This document shows positions 56,509 through 64,000 of a stretch of DNA of 64,000 bases, one piece after another; the stretch's first letter is position 1, and each line of letters starts with the position of its first letter. This DNA comes from Alphaproteobacteria bacterium. Its GTDB lineage: Bacteria > Pseudomonadota > Alphaproteobacteria > Rhizobiales > Devosiaceae. The stretch covers positions 184,828 to 248,827 of the forward strand of contig JAHJWO010000053.1 of the NCBI GenBank assembly GCA_018828145.1, written 5' to 3'. Position numbers and translations under genes: made by a program. Under the pieces are notes generated by a model. It was not told the DNA's origin. It did no database searches and was given only the letters and a program-made list of their open reading frames with translations.

Positions 56509-57240
56509 ATGTTCAGCGCGATGTTGCGGGAGTGGCGCGGCCTGAGGGGGATGAGCCAGTTGGACCTGGCGCTGAGCGCCGAGGTGTCGGCCCGGCACAT
56601 CTCGTTCATCGAATCCGAGCGGTCCAGGCCCAGCAGCGACATGGTGCTGCGGCTTGCCGAAGCGTTGAACCTGCCGCTGCGCGAGCGCAATGGCCTCCTG
56701 GTCGCGGCCGGATATGCGCCGCAGTTTGGCGACAGCGAATGGCACAGCGATGCCATGGCCGATCTGCGTCGCGCCGCCGCGCTGCTGCTGGCGGCGCATG
56801 AGCCACATCCGGCCATAGTGCTTGACGCTGCCTTCAACATTCTTGACGCCAATTCCGGTGCGCGCGGGATGATGGGAGTCAGCGCCGACGCAGGAGCGCC
56901 GGTCAATCTTGTCGACCTGGTCTTCATACCTGGCGCGATCCGCGATTCGATCGTGAACTGGGTGGAGGTGGCGGAGTACCTGCTGCATCGGATGCGGGAC
57001 GGCGTGCGCCGGCAAGGGCCGCAGTCGCCCATAGGCGCCGTGATGCGCCGCGCCATGACGCAAGCGGGGGCCGCAGAGCTTTCCCCGGTGCGCGGGCGCG
57101 GACATGGCGCGGTGGTGCTGCCGCTTGAGTTCCGGATCGACGGACACGTCACGCGCTGGTTCACTACTGTGACCAGCTTTGGCGCGCCACAGGATGCCCT
57201 GGTCGAGGACATCACGATCGAGCAGTTCCACCCGGCCTAG
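56509..57240 (+). CDS. XRE-type regulator with MmyB-like ligand-binding domain
   Basis: About 243 residues. N-terminal HTH (LREWRGLRGMSQLDLALSAE, SARHISFIESERSRPSSDMV) and a C-terminal MmyB-like PAS-related domain (about 90-240). The ATG at 56509 has GGAGG 6 nt upstream; frames starting farther left run through the palindrome. The family often controls a neighbouring oxidoreductase or small membrane gene. The 3' end overlaps the convergent gene by 4 bp. Confidence 0.88.
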   Translation: MFSAMLREWRGLRGMSQLDLALSAEVSARHISFIESERSRPSSDMVLRLAEALNLPLRERNGLLVAAGYAPQFGDSEWHSDAMADLRRAAALLLAAHEPHPAIVLDAAFNILDANSGARGMMGVSADAGAPVNLVDLVFIPGAIRDSIVNWVEVAEYLLHRMRDGVRRQGPQSPIGAVMRRAMTQAGAAELSPVRGRGHGAVVLPLEFRIDGHVTRWFTTVTSFGAPQDALVEDITIEQFHPA

Positions 57241-57626
57241 TCGGTCGCGCGGGCACGCTCTAGGCGGATGGAGAGCACGAAGATGATCGTGATGGCTGCC
57301 AGCAACACAAGGCGGACGGCAAAGGCGAAGGCCGTCATGCGCACATCGGGGTTGCCCAGCAGGTAAAGCGCCAGTTCTGCCGCGGTGGACCCGACCAGCA
57401 GGACCGCCCCCCAACTGGCCTTGATCCAAAGCCCCACTGCCGCGAAGAGGCGCGCCAGGGCAAAGATCGCCAGGTAGACGAAACCGGACATGCCCATGGT
57501 GCCAATGGGACTGGCATCGCCCAGGCCGACCCCGAGCAAGCGTGCCGCATCGTTCAAGCCCAGCAGGAGGCTGATGATGGCAACGATGCGGATATAGATG
57601 CCGATAGGTTGGGCGTTGAAATCCAT
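57237..57626 (-). CDS. Small membrane protein, function unknown
   Basis: 129 residues from the ATG at 57624-57626. Four hydrophobic helices (IYIRIVAIISLLLGL, GFVYLAIFALARLFAAVGLW, AVLLVGSTAAELALYLLG, AFAVRLVLLAAITIIFVLSI). A longer frame to 57992 overlaps hemB and is rejected. No strong ribosome-binding site. Convergent with the HTH regulator gene and divergent from hemB. Confidence 0.7.
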   Translation of the reverse strand: MDFNAQPIGIYIRIVAIISLLLGLNDAARLLGVGLGDASPIGTMGMSGFVYLAIFALARLFAAVGLWIKASWGAVLLVGSTAAELALYLLGNPDVRMTAFAFAVRLVLLAAITIIFVLSIRLERARATD

Positions 57627-57720
57627 GCCGGTTTCTATCGCCCCGCGGCAGATGCGACAAGCGGGAGCTTGGAGGGCGCCCGTGGCGCTGATAAACGAGT
57701 GCCACCAAAAGGAGCGAGCC

Positions 57721-58734
57721 ATGGCCCAGGATTGGCAGAAGCACGACATGGAATTTCTTGGCGGTCGCCGCTTGCGGCGGACGCGCAGGACGGCGTGGAG
57801 CCGGGCCATGGTGCGCGAGACCATGCTCACCCCCTCGGACCTCATCTGGCCGCTCTTCGTCATCGAGGGACACAACGAGAAGACGCAGATCCGCACCATG
57901 CCGGGCGTGGAACGGCTGAGCGTCGATTTGTGCGTCGAGGCCGCCAAGGCGGCCCGCGACGCCGGCATTCCCGCGCTGGCTCTGTTTCCCAATACCCCGG
58001 ACCACCTGCGCAGCGAGAGTGGCGCCGAGGCCTATAATCCGGACAATCTGATGTGCCGGGCACTCAGCGCCATCAAGGACGCGGTGCCGGAAGTCGGGCT
58101 GATCGCCGACGTGGCGCTGGACGAATACTCCAGCGATGGCCAGGACGGTCTGGTGCGCGACGGCGAAATTCTCAATGACGAGACAGTCGCCGTCATGATC
58201 CGCTCGGCGCTGGTGCAGAGCAAGGCGGGGGCGGACATCATCGCGCCATCGGACATGATGGACGGGCGCGTGGGTGCCATTCGCGAGGCGCTGGATGGCG
58301 AAGGATTCGAGCAGAAGCAGATCATGGCCTATGCGGCCAAATATGCATCCTACTATTACGGGCCGTTCCGCGAAGCGGTGGGGTCGGGCAGCCGGCTCAA
58401 GGGCGACAAGCGCACCTATCAGATGGACTATGCCAATTCCGACGAGGCGATGCGCGAGATCGAGCAGGATATTGCCGAAGGCGCGGACAGCGTTATGGTC
58501 AAGCCCGGGCTGCCCTATCTCGATATCGTCCGCCGGGCCAAGGACAGCTTCAATATTCCCATCTACGCCTACCAGGTGAGCGGGGAATTCGCGATGATCG
58601 AAATGGCAGCAGCGGCGGGCGCCATCGACCGCAAGGGAGCGATCCTGGAGAGCCTCTGGGCCTTCAAGCGGGCCGGCGCCAGCGGCGTACTGACCTATTT
58701 TGCGCTGGAAGTGGCGCGCGAACTGGGACGCTGA
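57721..58734 (+). CDS. hemB: Delta-aminolevulinic acid dehydratase (Mg-type)
   Basis: About 337 residues. The two Schiff-base lysines are K207 (AAKYAS) and K261 (VMVKPG). The metal loop reads ALDEYSSDGQDG (132-143), with Asp where zinc enzymes have Cys, so it is of the magnesium-dependent type known from rhizobia. It condenses two aminolevulinate molecules to porphobilinogen for heme. AAGGAG lies 7 nt before the ATG. Confidence 0.96.
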   Translation: MAQDWQKHDMEFLGGRRLRRTRRTAWSRAMVRETMLTPSDLIWPLFVIEGHNEKTQIRTMPGVERLSVDLCVEAAKAARDAGIPALALFPNTPDHLRSESGAEAYNPDNLMCRALSAIKDAVPEVGLIADVALDEYSSDGQDGLVRDGEILNDETVAVMIRSALVQSKAGADIIAPSDMMDGRVGAIREALDGEGFEQKQIMAYAAKYASYYYGPFREAVGSGSRLKGDKRTYQMDYANSDEAMREIEQDIAEGADSVMVKPGLPYLDIVRRAKDSFNIPIYAYQVSGEFAMIEMAAAAGAIDRKGAILESLWAFKRAGASGVLTYFALEVARELGR

Positions 58735-58794
58735 GGTCACATTTCTGTGCCCTTGCCTCTTGCAGAGAGCGGGCAGCATGACAATGTTTCGGTC

Positions 58795-59313
58795 ATGAAC
58801 CAGACCGAGACCATGCGCCCCGCCCTGCCCGACCCTGCAACGGCCCCCGAACTGTTCGAGGGGGTGCTGACGCGACGGGTGATTGCGTTCATCATCGACC
58901 TCATTGCGATGGGGGCGATGATCCTGGCATTCAGCCTTGTTGGGCTGATTGCGGGCTTTCTGACCTTCGGGCTGGCCTGGCTGGCCCTGGTCTTCGTGAT
59001 TCCGGCTACCATCGTGCTCTATTATGGCGCCACGCTCGGCTCGGCCAAGCGCGCCACCCTGGGCATGCAGATGATGGACATCGTGCTGACGCCAACGCGT
59101 GGCCAGCCGCTCGATGGGTGGATGGCGATCATCCACGCCGGGGTATTCTGGATCACTGCCTGGATTTCGCTGCCGCTGTCGCTGGTCTTCACCCTGTTCA
59201 CGCCGCGCCGGCAGATGATTCACGACCTGATCGTGGGCACGCTCATGGTCCGTCGCTCGCCGATGGTGCGCCATTGGCAGGCCCGTTCGGGCCGCCCGAC
59301 CGCGGCCTATTGA
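58795..59313 (+). CDS. RDD-family membrane protein
   Basis: About 172 residues. The RDD motif appears as LTRRVIAFIIDLIAMGAMIL, and later GSAKRATLGMQMMDIVLT and RRQMIHDLIVGTLMVRR. Three to four TM helices. Function is unknown; some RDD proteins are sodium/proton exchangers. It lies 60 bp after hemB and 60 bp before bpt, on the same strand. Confidence 0.88.
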   Translation: MNQTETMRPALPDPATAPELFEGVLTRRVIAFIIDLIAMGAMILAFSLVGLIAGFLTFGLAWLALVFVIPATIVLYYGATLGSAKRATLGMQMMDIVLTPTRGQPLDGWMAIIHAGVFWITAWISLPLSLVFTLFTPRRQMIHDLIVGTLMVRRSPMVRHWQARSGRPTAAY

Positions 59314-59373
59314 CCCCGTTGCCCGAGCGGACGCAGGAGCGTACACTCTCCTGAATGCATCCAAGGGTCTTAG

Positions 59374-60102
59374 ATGACCGACCAGACGCCGGAAACCACA
59401 CAGCTCTTCCTGACCGCGGCCATGCCGTGTCCCTACCTGCCCGGCAAGCAGGAGCGGAAGCTGTTTACCCATCTGTCGGGCCGCCGCGCGTCGAGCCTGC
59501 ATCATTTGCTGAGCGAAAACGGCTTCCGCCGCAGCCAGAACCTGATCTATCGCCCGGCGTGCGAAGGCTGCAATGCCTGCCAGTCGGTGCGAATCGTCGC
59601 CAATGATTTCGTGGCGTCGGGCCGTTTTCGGCGCGTGCTGCGCCACAATGACGACCTTTCGGTCGAGGTTCGTCCCACCACGGCGACCAGCGAACAGTAT
59701 GAGTTGTTCAAGCGCTACCTGGAATCGCGCCATGCCGGCGGTGGCATGAACCAGATGAGTTTCGTCGACTATGAATACATGGTCGAGGACACGCCGGTGC
59801 AATCGGTGCTGGTGGAATACCGGCTGCGCGACCATCCGGACCAGACCCTGGTGGCGGTGGCGCTGACCGATGTGATGCCCGACGGGCTGTCCATGGTCTA
59901 TTCCTTCTACGACCCCGACCTCGCCGCGCGGAGCCTGGGGACGTATCTCATCCTTGACCACATAGCGCAGGTGCGCTCGGCCGCGCTGGACTATGTCTAT
60001 CTGGGCTACTGGGTCAAAGAATCCCCCAAGATGGCCTACAAGGCGCTGTTCCGACCGCTGGAAGTGCAGCGCGGAACGCTTGGCTGGTGCCCGCTCGACT
60101 GA
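59374..60102 (+). CDS. bpt: Aspartate/glutamate leucyltransferase Bpt
   Basis: 242 residues. The N-terminal domain has the Cys cluster typical of Ate1/Bpt (CPYLPGKQERKLFTHL, YRPACEGCNACQSVRI); the C-terminal GNAT-like domain includes SMVYSFYDPDLAARSLGTYL and YLGYWVKESPKMAYKA. It attaches Leu to proteins with N-terminal Asp or Glu, marking them for ClpAP in the bacterial N-end rule. The length matches the family. Confidence 0.93.
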   Translation: MTDQTPETTQLFLTAAMPCPYLPGKQERKLFTHLSGRRASSLHHLLSENGFRRSQNLIYRPACEGCNACQSVRIVANDFVASGRFRRVLRHNDDLSVEVRPTTATSEQYELFKRYLESRHAGGGMNQMSFVDYEYMVEDTPVQSVLVEYRLRDHPDQTLVAVALTDVMPDGLSMVYSFYDPDLAARSLGTYLILDHIAQVRSAALDYVYLGYWVKESPKMAYKALFRPLEVQRGTLGWCPLD

Positions 60103-60192
60103 ACGGCGCACACGGGATTTTTGATTGCCGCAGCCATGGTTGCGCCATAAGTGTCGGCGACATCGCCTGACGCTTTCCCTCCCGGACTTTCC

Positions 60193-61182
60193 ATGTCTTT
60201 TCTTCTCAAGCTGATCCGGCTTGGCCTCGTGCTCGGCGCGCTGGGCGCTGCGACATTTGCCCTTCTGGCGCTGTTCGGCTTTGCCGTTCCAGAACTCGAC
60301 CTGCTCAACCATGCGCAGATCCTGCTGCTGCCGGGCACGCTGATCGCTGTGCTGGTGCTGGCCCTGCTGCTGCGGGGATGGGGCCGTGGGGCAGCGGTCA
60401 TCTATGCGTTGGCGGGTTTGGCAGCGTCGGTCAATGTGATGCTGCCCGAATATCTCGGCTCACTGCGGGCGCGCCCGGCGGCGCCGGAGGTCGGCACCAT
60501 CACGATGATGACCCACAACCTGTTCGGCATGAACTACGAGATGGAGAAGGTCACTGCGGCCATCTTTGCCGAGGATCCGGATATCATCGTGTTGCAGGAA
60601 TATTTCGGCGAGCAAGCGAGCGAGCTGCACCCGCTGCTGCTGGCGGAATATCCCAACTTCGTGCGCTGCCGCGGCGGCAAGCGGGCCAATCTGGGGCTCT
60701 ATTCGCGCCTGCCCTTCGACCAGCAGGAGGATGGCGCCTGCCCCAGCGACGCCTACGGCACCACGCGAACGGCGCATATCCTCGCCCGCTTCCAGACCGA
60801 GGACGGCAAGGCTTTTTCGGTCATCACCACGCATATGGACTGGCCTATCCCCGTTGCACGCCAGCGGGAACAGCTTGATGCGCTTTCCGAAGTGGTGGAT
60901 GAAATCGAGGGGCCGATGATCCTGGCGGGGGATTTCAACTCGACGCCGTGGTCGTATTCGCTGCGGCAGTTCGTGGCGGGTAATGGGCTCGTGCGGGAGA
61001 CGATGAACCTGCTCACCTTTCCGATGAGCTGGTATTATTTCGGCGCCTGGCGCAACACCCTGCCCTTCCTGCCCCTGGACCATGTGATGACCCGAAACGG
61101 CATCTTGGTGCATGAGATCCATGCCGGCCGGGCGACGGCGAGCGATCACCTGCCGGTGGTGTTCAGCTTCTCGGTGGAGTGA
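60193..61182 (+). CDS. Endonuclease/exonuclease/phosphatase-family protein, membrane-anchored
   Basis: About 329 residues. Two to three N-terminal TM helices (about 5-85), then an EEP domain: MTHNLFGMNYEMEKV, IVLQEYFGEQ (metal Glu), ILAGDFNSTPWSYSL and the final SDHLPVVFSF (Asp/His pair). The active site should face the periplasm. Substrate could be nucleic acid or a phosphoester; unknown. The start at 60193 lacks a clear site; GTG at 60151 is an alternative. Confidence 0.87.
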   Translation: MSFLLKLIRLGLVLGALGAATFALLALFGFAVPELDLLNHAQILLLPGTLIAVLVLALLLRGWGRGAAVIYALAGLAASVNVMLPEYLGSLRARPAAPEVGTITMMTHNLFGMNYEMEKVTAAIFAEDPDIIVLQEYFGEQASELHPLLLAEYPNFVRCRGGKRANLGLYSRLPFDQQEDGACPSDAYGTTRTAHILARFQTEDGKAFSVITTHMDWPIPVARQREQLDALSEVVDEIEGPMILAGDFNSTPWSYSLRQFVAGNGLVRETMNLLTFPMSWYYFGAWRNTLPFLPLDHVMTRNGILVHEIHAGRATASDHLPVVFSFSVE

Positions 61183-61493
61183 TCAGTCCGCGATCTTGAG
61201 GTCAAAGACCATCAGGCCGTCGGGTCCGCCCTCAAGGGCGGCGACGAGGCGGGAGCCAGCCGCCTTGTGGGCGGGATCGACCAGGTAGCGATCGCGGGCT
61301 GCCTCATCGGCGAGGTCCATGATGAAACCGTCGTTGAAGCCCTTGGCCATGCCCTCGGGCGAGACATTGGGGCCGAAATCGGCGGAGAGCAGGCCATCGA
61401 TCTGCCCGACCAGGGCGGCGAGGCCGGCATAGATCTCGGCGCGTTCATCGGCGGAGACGCCGGAGCGGAATTTCACGAAGACGCAGTGGCGGA

Positions 61494-61497
<4 letters not shown>
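61183..61497 (-). CDS. Dabb (stress-responsive alpha/beta barrel) domain protein
   Basis: 104 residues. Opens with [18 protein letters not shown] and ends with [19 protein letters not shown], typical of Dabb ferredoxin-like barrels. Function unknown. The ATG overlaps the parC stop by 4 bp, so it is translated with parC. Confidence 0.9.
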
Positions 61498-63764
<2,267 letters not shown>

Positions 63765-63865
63765 CGGCAGGCATTCCGGGAGAACGAATCAGGAAAGCAG
63801 TATAGCCGGTGGAGGGCCCGAACTCACAATTTACGGCAGGAATGCGGGGGTTCTACACGATTTAT

Positions 63866-64000
63866 GGACGCGCGGAAGCGCCGCCTGGAGCGCGGTTGTC
63901 GTGTGGTTCGGTCTGCTCACCGCGTGAGCCGTGATGGCGAGGCGACTGCCTCGAAGGTTAGTTTAGATAGTGAGACAGACGCCTCGCCATCACGCCGGGA
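63866..64000 (+). repeat. Dispersed hairpin element, copy B (reaches the window edge)
   Basis: Matches copy A (41005-41139) in opposite orientation over at least 135 bp. Two 22-nt arms (63931-63952 and 63972-63993, 20 of 22 positions pairing) surround a 19-nt loop. The small hairpin GCTCAC-CGC-GTGAGC (63915-63929) and the GTGTGGTTCGGTCTGCTCAC motif (63901-63920) are shared. Between copies the arm sequences differ, but pairing is kept (GGC/GCC here, GAC/GTC in copy A). It lies upstream of parC. A small open frame that ends inside it is not a supported gene. Confidence 0.85.

Noticed and set aside
55963..60312. Open frame of 1449 codons on the minus strand
   Set aside because: It runs antisense through the HTH regulator, hemB, RDD and bpt genes, which have clear families and ribosome-binding sites. 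Its translation has low-complexity His/Arg/Gly-rich character typical of antisense frames in GC-rich DNA.

Overview
The window looks like the chromosome of a free-living alphaproteobacterium of the order Hyphomicrobiales, most likely Devosia or a close relative. The basis is high GC content, an alphaproteobacterial housekeeping block (plsX-fabH-ihfA-merR, glyA-nrdR-ribD-nusB, bpt, a Mg-type hemB, the ldtR/ldtP pair) and a dense set of sugar and solute ABC transporters. The genus is an inference from gene content; no rRNA lies in the window. I see no tRNA, CRISPR array, insertion sequence or prophage.

Region 1 (1-7051): a cytoplasmic GH2 glycosidase and the start of a CUT1-type sugar ABC ATPase read leftward. 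They diverge from a LacI regulator, which meets a paralogous LacI regulator tail to tail. A membrane diguanylate cyclase follows. Region 2 (7337-10339): a 1000-residue secreted Sel1-repeat protein whose repeats form a higher-order unit of six.

Region 3 (10458-23490): a glycoside-use island. A LacI regulator diverges from a long operon: Tat-exported family-5 binding protein, putative glycosidase, DppB/DppC-like permeases, fused DppD-DppF ATPase, hydroxypyruvate-isomerase-like and tartronate-semialdehyde-reductase-like enzymes, and a GH42 beta-galactosidase. The likely job is import of an oligosaccharide or glycoside, cytoplasmic hydrolysis, and routing of a product through C3 acid chemistry.

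Region 4 (23573-33152): a small outer-membrane barrel, a polar amino-acid ABC transporter, a membrane-anchored PQQ-type sugar dehydrogenase, an NMT1/SsuA-type ABC transporter and a CHASE2 adenylate cyclase. Region 5 (33157-40468): an AraC regulator divergent from a CUT1 sugar ABC operon that ends in an unusual MocA-type dehydrogenase/aldo-keto reductase fusion.

Region 6 (40469-44551): a 1-kb gene-poor stretch with inverted repeats, a dispersed hairpin element and an FMN riboswitch in front of a RibN-like riboflavin transporter, then an RpiR regulator convergent with an inositol dehydrogenase. Region 7 (44711-63764): core genes for lipid synthesis, IHF alpha, BamE, NusB, RibD, NrdR, GlyA (behind a ZTP/pfl riboswitch), an L,D-transpeptidase with its LdtR regulator, HemB, Bpt and ParC. 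The window ends in a second copy of the dispersed hairpin element.

The strongest candidates for something new are the dispersed hairpin element with covarying arms (41005-41139 and 63866-64000), the dehydrogenase-AKR fusion, the glycoside island, and the perfect inverted repeat at the lacI gene near 5605. The two riboswitches are known classes in sensible positions.
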